Source: Cymbomonas tetramitiformis
Taxonomy: Eukaryota; Chlorophyta; Pyramimonadophyceae; Pyramimonadales; Pyramimonadaceae
Direction: 5' to 3'
DNA: 64,000 bases
Assembly: GCA_001247695.2 (NCBI GenBank)
Contig: LGRX02003775.1
Location: 18,319-82,318 of the forward strand
Shown: positions 1 through 9,332 of the stretch, in pieces
Position numbering within the stretch: position 1 is the stretch's first letter
Layout: every line of letters starts with the position of its first letter
Program-made: the position numbers and the translations under genes
The notes under the pieces: generated by a model
Database searches by the model: none
What the model was told of the DNA's origin: nothing
The model's input: only the letters and a program-made list of their open reading frames with translations

Positions 1-1046
1 GTCCCCACACGGAATCCTCGCGGCTGCTGCCCCCGCTGCTGCTGCTGCCGCTGCTGCACCCGCTCCCGTTGTTGACGCACAACCGGAGCGGCCTCACCCC
101 GCTGCCGCCGTACGAGCTCCGTCAGCTCCGTGATCTTCTGGAGCAGCGCATCGTACTCACTGCTGGAGAGGTGTGCGGAGAGCCCGCCCGCACCAGAAGC
201 TGCCTTCCCCCCGTCCGTCTGCGCCCAAGACTGATAAATCTCGACCACCAAGGAGCGAAGAGAAGCAAGGGACACGTGGGACAGGTCGGCAGCCATGGGA
301 TAGCGGACCTTTACCGCCGCGTAAAACACGGGGTCGAGGCGGGTGTAGAGAGATAATTTTCGTGTTGCCTCGGTCGGAGTCCAGTCTGAAGTCCTGTTAT
401 CCCGCACCAAACGCTGCTCCTTAGCCAAAATCGGCTGCGGGTCAACGTTTGCGGGATAACGTAAAGCCGCATGCTCCTCCTGCTGCGACTCCCGCAGCGC
501 CACCGGCACAGAGCCCTTGATGATGTCGACAAGAGCACGTCGTCCATCTCGGTCAGTCGAGGAGTCGGTGCCAGTCAGCCAGACATACGCGTTGCTGTGC
601 TTCTCCACCACGAGAGCCAGAACGTCGTACAGCAGCCCATTCACTCTGCTGACCACGGGCACCAGAGGGTCGTCGAGGTCAAAGGAACGTAGCTCCAGAC
701 CAGCAGACTGAAACTCCGTGCGTAGCTGCACTACCAGGTCGGACAGGAGGCCAGAGTCGTCCGTACCGCGAAATTGATGCTTCTTGTCACCAAGAATATC
801 CTCACGGATACTCTTGGCCCAAGCCCGATGCAGTCGTGCCTTGTAAATCTCGTCCACCAATTTGGACTGCTCCTGCAAATAACGCCTGACGGCAACGTCC
901 GCGTCCACGTTCGATGCAGGGTTAGGAGCGGGAACCACCGGCGTAGCAGCCGTCGGAGTGTTCCGCACCTCGTCGATCAACCTCAAAGAGGCATCGATGT
1001 CACTGTCCCTCGTGAGGGACTTCTTGGATCTCGTCGTCATACCCAT
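1..1046 (-). CDS. gag-like protein of R retroelement copy 1 (3' end off window)
   Basis: Structural protein candidate of a retroelement. Reading starts at the ATG at 1046-1044 (Met-Gly-Met-Thr-Thr-Arg) and continues to the window edge. It is collinear with the gag at 18418-19720, sharing for example the stretches KARLHRAWAKS, VVEKHSNAYVWLTGTD and ATRKLSLYTRLDP. The middle looks like an alpha-helical capsid-type region. Near the window edge it becomes Gln/Arg-rich (RQQRERVQQRQQQQRGQQ), as in nucleocapsid tails. This copy lacks the 4-bp duplication that breaks the other copy, so it is the better reading frame. The start follows a leader ORF stop by only 2 nt. Calling it gag is an inference from layout and from the zinc-knuckle-like C-terminus of the sister copy. 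Confidence 0.65.
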   Translation of the reverse strand, partial: MGMTTRSKKSLTRDSDIDASLRLIDEVRNTPTAATPVVPAPNPASNVDADVAVRRYLQEQSKLVDEIYKARLHRAWAKSIREDILGDKKHQFRGTDDSGLLSDLVVQLRTEFQSAGLELRSFDLDDPLVPVVSRVNGLLYDVLALVVEKHSNAYVWLTGTDSSTDRDGRRALVDIIKGSVPVALRESQQEEHAALRYPANVDPQPILAKEQRLVRDNRTSDWTPTEATRKLSLYTRLDPVFYAAVKVRYPMAADLSHVSLASLRSLVVEIYQSWAQTDGGKAASGAGGLSAHLSSSEYDALLQKITELTELVRRQRGEAAPVVRQQRERVQQRQQQQRGQQPRGFRVG

Positions 1047-1048
1047 CT

Positions 1049-1294
1049 CTAGAAAAGCCTGAGGGGAGGCGGTACGCTGCAGCACGTTGGGTAGGGCCGC
1101 GGAGAAAATGCGACGTCACGGACACGGAACGAACGGTCGGGCCATGCTAGCGAGGGGCGAAGGAAGATGTCGTCGAAGTCAAAGGTGCTCAAGTCACCAG
1201 CCCAAAACACGGCAGCAGGCGGGATCAGAGCGAGCAGAGAACCGCGAATAGTGAACATTGCGACGACGAAACCCAATCCAAGCCGGCACCCCAT
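1049..1294 (-). CDS. small hydrophobic leader ORF of R retroelement
   Basis: An 81-codon ORF lies between the 5' LTR and gag. It starts Met-Gly-Cys-Arg-Leu-Gly and has a hydrophobic core (VVAMFTIRGSLLALIPPAAVFWAG) resembling a signal or membrane segment, followed by STFDFDDIFLRPSLAW. The same peptide pattern is preserved at 61735-61940 (ALIPLATDFWAG, STFDLDDVF, PSLAW). The TAG stop at 1051-1049 is separated from the gag ATG at 1046 by two bases, which suggests coupled re-initiation. No family is recognised. Amino-acid conservation between two diverged copies is the evidence that it is translated. Confidence 0.45.
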   Translation of the reverse strand: MGCRLGLGFVVAMFTIRGSLLALIPPAAVFWAGDLSTFDFDDIFLRPSLAWPDRSFRVRDVAFSPRPYPTCCSVPPPLRLF

Positions 1295-1445
1295 AGCTGC
1301 GGCCCAAGTCGCTCACCGCAAGCCGCTCATCTCAAAATCTCCACTAATGCCCAAACGCGCAAACGCGCACCACCTCTCCGAGCGGCCGTTTAGCCAATCA
1401 TGGCCAAACTAGCAAGTGGAATAAAGCGTGGATGGGGCCACGACC

Positions 1446-1700
1446 TACCGGAATATCCTAGTTCACTAGATATCAGAGGGTCCCGAACTGTGTGGATAAA
1501 CTCTCATAAGATAATAAACCCTAAGCTAGATATACCCGGAACGGTCTCGCAACGGTCTCGGATACTAGCCTACCTGTGACACAGCGTGTGTCACAGCACG
1601 AACCTATAGATCAGTCAGCGGTCCAGTGTTGGTCCTAGGGGTCTGTCATAGGGGCCTGCACCGGGACTCCCAGTCAGGGCTGCCTATACAGATTCCAGCA
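1446..1700 (-). repeat. 5' LTR of R retroelement copy 1
   Basis: About 255 bp, aligned over its whole length with 15089-15349 and 62094-62354. On the minus strand it runs from TGCTGGAATC to GGTA. It contains a perfect hairpin-type inverted repeat, TGTGACAC...GTGTCACA, shared with the other copies and with LTR-like DNA at 13508-13530. It is more diverged than the other two copies are from each other. Confidence 0.75.
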
Positions 1701-2921
1701 TGTTCATCCCCAGCGTCAAATAGAACCGCTGGAAACGAACAGCCAAGCAGTCAGTCTCATAGTCTTCAACTGCACCACAATAGTGGGCAGAGTGAAGACC
1801 GCCGTTGGGGCATTCACCATGCCAGTGCTTCAAACCACTCCGTGCACACACCGCATTCCTGCAGTGGGGCACGAAGGCACCACTCTTCTTGTCAAATGAG
1901 ACAGGAGGAGCGGTGCCAAGTGGCTGAACACCGGCACGATGATGCTTAGCGGCAAAGCGGGTAAGGTGCTTGCCCGCAGGCGGTGGCCCTTCCCGCTTCT
2001 GCCGCTTCAGGTCACGAATGTCCTGTTGCATGCGCTCCAGCTGCTTCTGCAGACTGGACAACGCCGCAGCCAGGTCAGACGCGCCATCGCCGAATGACAG
2101 GCAGAGACAGGGGCGTCAGAGACTTTCAGGCCGTGGCGGAACTGCTCCCGCACACGAGCCTGAATAGTCAGGAGAGACACGCCCTGCCGCTGGTCAGCTC
2201 GAGCCAGAGAGTTAGCCAAATCACGGTATAGCCACGAATCGCCGAGAGCCTTTAGAAACTGCCGCTTCACCGCGTCCTCTGGCAAGTTGTGGGAACGCTG
2301 AACGTCCCTCAACAGGCCATTGAACTCGCGGATGCCACGGTCAGGATCTTTGCTGCTGGGGATGCGGACCGCCAGCAGCAACTCAAAAGAGTCAAAGGGT
2401 TCCGAGCGTTCCTGGAGCATGCGCACCACCTCAAGGGCAGCGCGCTTGCCATCTCCAGGAACGTCGGACCCAGAGGCCTCAAGCCAGTCACGAGCAGGTG
2501 AGCCAGGGCGAGCCAGAAATGTCAGAGCCGAGAGCAGCAATTCATTGGCCTCATGCCTAGCCTCAACTGCCATGTCGGTCAAGTCAAACAGGGGAGCAAA
2601 CGCCGATGATTGAAGCACGAACTGCGTGCGTAACTCATGCATCAATTGTGAAAAAATGTCCACCGCGTCTGTCTCTGTCCCTGCAAAGCGCCCCGATTTT
2701 TCTCCTAGAATTTTAGTGGCAACGGTCTTGGCAACTTTTCTGTCGAAATTTTCCCGAGCCAACTGCTTGCATTTGTCCAGAACTTCCCTCGCAGCTGCGG
2801 TGGTCGGAGCTGGCAGCTGCGGGGTGTGTGGTGTCGCAGAATGCTGCGCACCCACATCATCGAAAATAGTTTCTAATCTACGGACGCGAGACCGCGTCAT
2901 GTTGTTCGCTGTGGTAACCAT
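1684..2921 (-). pseudogene. gag-like gene of an older retroelement, truncated and frameshifted
   Basis: The minus-strand ORF from 2921 begins MVTTANNMTRSRVRRLETIF and shows a helical capsid-like body (ENFDRKVAKTVATKILGEKSG, IREFNGLLRDVQRSHNLPEDAVK). The frame is lost near 2060-2110. It then resumes with a coiled-coil-like SLQKQLERMQQDIRDLKRQK and a zinc-knuckle-like cluster (C-x4-C-x6-H-x4-C around HCRNAVCARSGLKHWHGEC). Coding is cut at 1700 by the R retroelement LTR. It is similar in layout, but not closely in sequence, to the R-family gag. I infer a separate, older retroelement. No pol or LTR of its own is recognised. Confidence 0.6.
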
Positions 2922-3607
2922 GATAGAGAGAGACAGGGGAGAAGGTTGAGCTAAACAGGGAGATGGCGTAAGAACTCTTACAGCGGCCAGATGTTCTGTA
3001 GAAGTCTCAGCTGAACGGACCGGAAATCACAGGTCGTAAGCGGAAGATGTAAGAGCGGCCAAAATAAGTCACGTGTGGAACGACCTCGCCGGAGCCAGCG
3101 GCGCACGAAACAGATCAACTCTCCTTGCGACGATACTGCTGTAAAAACAATCCGTCACCAACCGCTGATCTCCTGCGCAGCGAAGGCGAGCACAACGCGT
3201 GCCGCCATCACTGCCATGTCAAAAGGCCATACCGTAAGAGTAATACACCACCGCCCAAGTGGGCGCTCAACCCCTCCTACGTCCTACTTAGCCGAACATG
3301 GCAACAGCAAGGCGTTGTGCCATCATCAGAATCACCGGAAAGCCGGTGCGGGCCATAACCTGCGAGGAAGACAGATACGCTGTCCGGCTAAGCTCGCTAG
3401 GAATCAAACTGATAATCATATAACTTGTGTCTGGCCGAAGCTTTATGCTCTCGGAAACCCAGACAGTGAAACGATGACTGTACTACTGTACTGTACTACT
3501 GTACTGTACAGTGCTAGGATGTCACGGACACGAGACGGAAGCAGGGTCAGGCTAGGGGCTAGTCAGAGCCCATAATAACTAAGCCTAAACCCGAGGTCCG
3601 GCACCTC
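2922..3607. other. non-coding stretch with no recognised feature
   Basis: This is probably the leader of the older gag element plus flanking DNA. Two copies of AAGAG/CGGCCA-type sequence occur near 2970-3060. A short CTGTACTA-type tandem repeat lies at 3478-3510. Small ORFs here show no recognisable protein pattern. Confidence 0.4.
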
Positions 3608-4690
3608 TTGGCAGTAGGCTTCGGGCTGCCCGCGCCTCTGGCGGGAGGCCCCCCCATTCTACCCCTGCTTCGAGTCCTGGCGGGGATGAGGCCTCCGACC
3701 CTATCATTCGGATGTCCACTTTGCGGAGTCGCCCAACGCCGATTTCTCGGTCTGCGACCTCTGTTGAGTTCCACGCCAACTGCAATGCCTGGGTCTCCAC
3801 CGTCCACCCCGGTTCGGGCTTCCCAACGAGAAGAATTCACGGACAAGCTCGACTAAACCTTCTCCTACGGGGAGGAGTTATCCAAACTACTTCGTGCCCA
3901 CGGCTTTAAGCCCAATGTTGGCATTACCCTTGATGGACCCGAAGCTGAGTCCGATTTCGCTGTCCTCTTGGCCAATATGTCACATGTCTTTGGCCCTGTA
4001 TCCCGCGACGAGTTTCTGAAGCTTCTGGATCTGGAGAAAGAGTACGACGTCTACCACCTGACCCTGAACGAGCTCATTTACGTCGTCCTCCCAACGGTTC
4101 TTCGTGGTACTGCCCTGACTGTCAGGGTCATGACCGATGACATATGTGTCATACATGTCATACGTGTCATACCTGTCAGACATGTCATACCATGTCATGT
4201 CATGTCGTGTCATATATTATTATGACAGTCGTCAGTACGGTCGACCATGACTGTACATGTCAAGTCGCGTCATATATTATTATGACAGTCGTCGGTACGG
4301 TCGACGATGACTGTACATGTCGCCAGATGATAATGTCACATCATCTGTCATTATTCAAGGAAAGACTTGAATGACCCTGTCATCGAGAGTTCGTACGTCG
4401 AACTCGAAGATGGCAAAGCAAAGATACATCTTGAAACAAGAACCATCTTCGCTTTAAGCATGTGCGGAACACGCATGCACAGTATGAACGAACTAGTCGT
4501 TATTACAATACTGGTCGTTCAACCTACGTCTCGGGTTCACAACCCAATGGCGGTACCATCTACGATGATGGGAGACGTATGGTACAAAGTGAGGAAGCGT
4601 TGTGCTTCAGCAGTTATTCATTCAGAGACTGCAACTCACAACCCGCCGCTATATTGTTACACTTGTGTGTGCCGTTCAACAGCACAGTGT
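3608..4690 (+). pseudogene. degenerate gag-like coding sequence
   Basis: One frame can be followed from 3608 through a single in-frame TAA at 3854-3856 to about 4137, with a protein-like stretch (SYGEELSKLLRAHGFKP, SRDEFLKLLDLEKEYDVYHL, LPTVLRGTAL). It is then broken by a microsatellite and a tandem duplication (4138-4325). It resumes at about 4367 (DPVIESSYVELEDGKAKIHLE) and again, in another frame, at about 4462 (YYNTGRSTYVSGSQPNGGTIYDDG). The amphipathic helices and polar tail resemble a retroelement gag, but no zinc knuckle is seen. Identity as gag is an inference. The stop, frame changes and repeat insertion make it a pseudogene. Confidence 0.4.
4138..4325 (+). repeat. CATGTCAT microsatellite and 62-bp tandem duplication
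   Basis: Imperfect (CAT)GTCATA-type units occupy 4138-4210. They are followed by two near-identical copies of about 62 bp (roughly 4202-4262 and 4264-4325), each containing TATATTATTATGACAGTCG and a GTCGAC core. The tract interrupts the gag-like pseudogene. Confidence 0.75.
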
Positions 4691-7600
4691 TTATTTGATA
4701 TACTGTATAATATTTGTGGGCTCGCATATCAGCCCTAACATAATGGTATTCTCGTCCAGGCACGATACGAGAACTCGAGTGGGTGCAGCGTCAGACGTAG
4801 TATAGATTATATTGTTCGCAGGTTGCAGGTTGGCGCATAAAGACGATAGCGCACATATCGAATAACTGCACAGCGAATAAGTGATAACAGCACGTTCGAA
4901 TATCGACTAACACAGCATTCGCAAAGGAATCTACATTTTTCATATCGGCGCGATAAGGTGTGCGCACAGTATACTGATTGCGCACATATGATGTCAAAAC
5001 TCGCAGGATTGTCACTGTATGCGAGATGAAGACGCGCGAATGAAAAAATGATCATCAGCATATATGATTGCATCAACTGCGACAGGACGTACAAATTTCG
5101 TTAACAGCGCGCTCGCATTCTTTCATGCGACTTACATCAATAACGATGACATACTTTGCGAAATGATCGTCAGCATCGATTTTTGCAAATAATCCTTTCG
5201 CACTGTTCGCAATAATCAGCGCGTACGATGATTTCTTGCCTGTCAGCACGATATGCATTTTCCATGATTTCATCAGATGCGATGGACGCTCGATTTTAGT
5301 GCGTACGATTCCTGATGTGTCTACATGCAGCGAAACATGCGATATGTACAACGCGCGTCAATACCCTCTGCAGAATAAATGTACACTCGCAGGGATACAT
5401 GGGATAGACGCATGATGGACGTACAATCATTATACTGCTGTGGACACACGATCATTATACTGCTGTGGACGCATTATCACTATTGCTGCTGTGAATGTAC
5501 TATCATCATACTGCAGCAATTTACAAATGTTCTGATGACTGCACAAATATTCTTAATCATCAGCATTCATGCTCATCAGAAATATAATAATGTGTGCACA
5601 ATATGTGTGTGTGGATCAACACACACACACACATGCACACATGCACACACATCACTTGCAGCAATCACCAACATGCAGTACATGCATTATTATGCCATGT
5701 ATACATTTTATGCTGAGTGATTGCAACATTGTGAATTGTGCATGCATTAATAATACAGCTTGATCACGATGCCAGCTGTAATATATATATATCAGTTTGA
5801 TCACGATAGCAACTGGTATATTAGCATCATGTTGTGATACATGAACATTGCATAAGCACATTGCAGTGCATGCTAAATTATATTAGAACCCATACAGTAT
5901 AAGGTGCCTGTTCAGTAATCTTAACACAGTAATTAGCTCAATGTGACCCGGTGCAGTCGAGATACTCCTCGGACAACATATTGTTCTACTGTGGATTACT
6001 GAAAGGATACTCACCGGAGCTGTATGTGAAATATACCCAGCAACTCATTTTGTAATGAGATCATTATGGAATTACAATAATCCCTAAACTTGATATATCA
6101 TGTTAGATGTATTCAGTGCATGGTATGCTGACTATCTTGCATGATGAATTGTCTAGGATATTGTAATATCCAGAACATATCCTACTGTAAAGTGTGTAAA
6201 AGTTATCTTACACACACACACACACACACTGATAAAAGTGCTAATCAGTAAGCACTGCATACACACACACTGCATTGTATGTATTAACATTCACTGATTC
6301 AAAGTGAATTGATTAACTTAAATATCTACTATGTGTATGATAATGTACATACCACTTTCCAAACACATGTGCGTGGAAAGTGTCAGTGATTGCGATAGAT
6401 AAGGGAGCAGGATAAGACAACATGCTGTAGGGCTGGATGGAGTTATCTCCAGACCCGAAGGCAAGATACTGCACCCATGAAACAGCTGGTAACTGTTGGG
6501 TGCAGTCCACTCGTCATTCCACATATCATCGCTGGAGCAATAACAACAACTACGTTGCATATTGACAGTTGATTCAGATCTGATCAGTTCAAATGCATGC
6601 AACTCTCAGATCAGTATCTACATGACATCTGATAATAATTGTTAAGGACGACACACACATACAAATGTGTTGTGTTAAATTGCTGTGATTGTATCAAGCA
6701 ATGTCCAGATATGTTCTAAATAAGAAATATCATTTTGATAAATCTTAGAGCACACACCTATGCTCAGAACAGATCATAGATTGACAAATATCACTAAAGT
6801 GGATGTTCCTAACTGGATGTTCCCACTTAAGTTGATAACTTATATATCACCAGAATGTACATTTGCTGCCATGGGTTTAAATCAGTAAAACCCAGAAATG
6901 CTATCAACCATAGATGTTAATATACAGCACAATTCACTTATTTGCCATTAAATTTATCATGTGCAAAAGTGAAGTTTATTGCAGTGATTCTGTACTTTAC
7001 ATTCCACATACACACTGAGATATGTCACCGAGGCAATATATCAGATAGCCGAAAAAGCTGTAAAATGGGTAAAAAACTTCCACGTTTAATTTCAAAATTG
7101 AAATTTCGACCCCATTTTATTTTGAATTATGATTCTATACCTATTAAGGTATCAGAAAAACATAATGACCATGGTCATATCTCGTGTAACACCCTAGATA
7201 TTAGGTGTGTAATATATAGGGGTATACATGTTGGCTGTAACAAAATGCGTAAAAATCCTCCACGCATGATTTCAAAATGAAAAATTCGGGTTGATTTTTT
7301 TTGTTGATCTGATTATTCAGCTATCACTGAATAATCCCTGATTTATGCAGCACTTGTAACACCCTGTAACACCCTAATAAATGAATGTGTGTGTCAAGGG
7401 TGTAACGTACCCCGCTCTGAAAACCACCTTACATTCATTTAGGTATTAAATGCAGTTTTGCTTAAAAACCTTTGCAAAAAAATTATACTGCTTATTTTTT
7501 TCCCTATTTTAGGGTTACTGATATCATGTAACACCCTAATCATATTATTGGGTGAAAGGGCCACTGTAACATTACATGCCCTAAAATGCTACTATAATTT

Positions 7601-7928
7601 CGATAAACTTCGTATTTAGCATTAACATATCATGCTGTTTTCGACACAGGCATGATTATATATCGGGCAACAACCCAAGAACTGTAACAGATGCTTCCTA
7701 TATGGAATGCATGCTATTTATGAGGTATTGGCAATTGACAACTGCCTTATATCACACGCTTCCTTGAGGGGGGAAGAAGGTGGATATATATATATACTTA
7801 CCTCATTATTATGTACGAATGTACTATATGTATGTGAACATACCGATATACCATATATAACATATAAATCACACACACTCAGTTAGACAATTAGCTGAAG
7901 GTATTTTGGTGTTGTGTTTTGTTTTTAG
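4691..7928. other. AT-rich non-coding DNA upstream of the Ty3/gypsy element
   Basis: No convincing gene is present. It contains three ATCATTATACTGCTGTGGAC-type repeats (about 5426-5500), a CA microsatellite at 5619-5652 and another at 6211-6229. The 11-mer TGTAACACCCT recurs at about 7184, 7355, 7365 and 7527. The part nearest 7929 is presumably the 5' LTR and leader of the gypsy element, but no second LTR survives to define it and I see no clear primer-binding site. Confidence 0.45.
5619..5652. repeat. CA dinucleotide microsatellite
   Basis: (CA)n interrupted by ATG triplets. A second, pure CA tract of about 19 bp is at 6211-6229. Confidence 0.9.
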
Positions 7929-9332
7929 ATGGTTACAATCGAAGAGGAAGAGCATGAGATTCCTGATATTAACCCAGATCATTCTAAATGGTTTTTCGAC
8001 ATCCTCGGTTCATACGATGCATACAGTCGGTTTAAAATCCCGAAGTGGATCGCTGGTTATGCCGATACACTAACCAGATATGACCACATAGGCTATTATG
8101 ACAACATCAGTCGCATGAAGCCAGATATGAGCCGATACAAGGATCCTGCCAATGAGCCTCAGGCACCAGAAACCGAGTACACTGAAGACAGTCCTCCGAT
8201 GGTCTTTGTAGATCCAGATGCAGATTCAGTCCCAGCACCAGCACCAGCTCCACCTAGTTTGGTCCCAAAGGTGAAAATGACACCACCTAGGGAATTCAAA
8301 ACAGGACAGGACGCAGAGGTCTGGTTGGACACGGTGGACAGATATTTTCAGTTCACCTATCCAGGTGTCAATGATAAGGACTTGATCACAGTGTTTTTGA
8401 CTCTCATACAGAATAACGATAGACACTATTTTCAGGTCTTGGCAAAACAGCCATATACCACCTATGAGATGGTCAGACAGACATTCCTCAGACAATTTGG
8501 TAATCCTCATAAGAGATCAGTAGCCAAGAAACACCTTATGGCACTGACTCAAGGAACCCAAACCTTTGCAGATTATTTGCGCACATTTACATCACTGGCT
8601 TCTCTAGCAGCAGTTGATTTGAATGATGTGCTAATAAAGGACAGATTCGTCACCAGTATGGATCCTGATCTCCGCAGACAGTTCCAACTCAGATACCTGA
8701 CAGAAGAGCAGAGGAACAATCTGTCGTGGCAAGAAACCACACAGGTATTGCTTGATTTGAATTACGTCATTCACTCAAAGCAATCAGAAACCCTTCACTA
8801 TCGGGGTCAGAAGGAGCAGTCATCTGGAGGTCCAGCCAAGAAGGAAAAGGACAGAGGACGTGGCCAGAAGCCATATGACAGATTCAACAAAAATCGGAAT
8901 CAGAATCAGAATGGCAGCCAGAACTCCAATCAGAATCGGAACAAGGGAAAAGGTGGAAAAGGCAAGGGAAAAGGAGAAGGAAAATCACAGAATAATAAGA
9001 CTTGCAATCGTTGTGGTCGTGTTGGTCACATCGAGAAGGATTGTTTTGCCACCAGGACCGATGATGGAAAGGAGATCAAGGGTAAGCCACCAGCTCAGAG
9101 TCCTTACCAGGATCGGAGACAGCAGCAGCAGAATCAGGGTGCTAAGGATGGGTCTGGCAAACTCATCAATACGATCAACACCTTGGTCAAGGAACTGAAG
9201 AGTCAGCACAGCATCAATGCAGCAGTTGAAACTCCAGCTCCAGTTCCAGCTTCAGCTCCAGCTCCTCAGGGAAACTCTCAGGTACTGCGCAGGTACCGGT
9301 GTTTAGAGCACCCTGAGGGTAGATCAGCCTGA
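7929..9332 (+). CDS. gag: Ty3/gypsy gag polyprotein
   Basis: This 467-aa ORF opens at the ATG at 7929. After an acidic N-terminus and a Pro/Ala linker comes a retrotransposon gag region (about residues 115-270, with EVWLDTVDRYFQF, YEMVRQTFLRQFG and FADYLRTFTSLASL). A basic, Asn/Gln/Gly-rich nucleocapsid follows, with one classical CCHC knuckle at residues 359-372 (CNRCGRVGHIEKDC). Length and order match plant-type Ty3/gypsy gags. It overlaps the pol frame by about 26 nt (9307-9332) in the +1 frame, so pol could be reached by +1 frameshifting, or one base has been lost or gained. Capsid and RNA packaging roles follow from the family. Confidence 0.9.
   Translation: MVTIEEEEHEIPDINPDHSKWFFDILGSYDAYSRFKIPKWIAGYADTLTRYDHIGYYDNISRMKPDMSRYKDPANEPQAPETEYTEDSPPMVFVDPDADSVPAPAPAPPSLVPKVKMTPPREFKTGQDAEVWLDTVDRYFQFTYPGVNDKDLITVFLTLIQNNDRHYFQVLAKQPYTTYEMVRQTFLRQFGNPHKRSVAKKHLMALTQGTQTFADYLRTFTSLASLAAVDLNDVLIKDRFVTSMDPDLRRQFQLRYLTEEQRNNLSWQETTQVLLDLNYVIHSKQSETLHYRGQKEQSSGGPAKKEKDRGRGQKPYDRFNKNRNQNQNGSQNSNQNRNKGKGGKGKGKGEGKSQNNKTCNRCGRVGHIEKDCFATRTDDGKEIKGKPPAQSPYQDRRQQQQNQGAKDGSGKLINTINTLVKELKSQHSINAAVETPAPVPASAPAPQGNSQVLRRYRCLEHPEGRSA

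Larger units (their letters stand above)
1..1700 (-). mobile_element. R-family retroelement copy 1 (5' end; runs off the window edge)
   Basis: Read on the minus strand this is a 5' LTR (1700 to 1446), a leader of about 400 bp with a small ORF, and a gag ORF starting at 1046 and leaving the window. LTR, leader and gag are all matched by a second copy whose parts lie at 62354-62094 (LTR), 62093-61735 (leader) and 19720-18418 (gag). Its outer boundary at 1700/1701 cuts the 3' coding part of another gag-like gene, so this copy inserted into that older element. The second LTR and the matching target duplication (predicted TGTTC on the plus strand) would lie outside the window. No pol is visible here. 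Confidence 0.75.

Noticed and set aside
3559..3856. Overlapping minus-strand ORFs of 70-95 codons
   Set aside because: They are antisense to the plus-strand gag-like pseudogene in GC-rich DNA, with no independent support.
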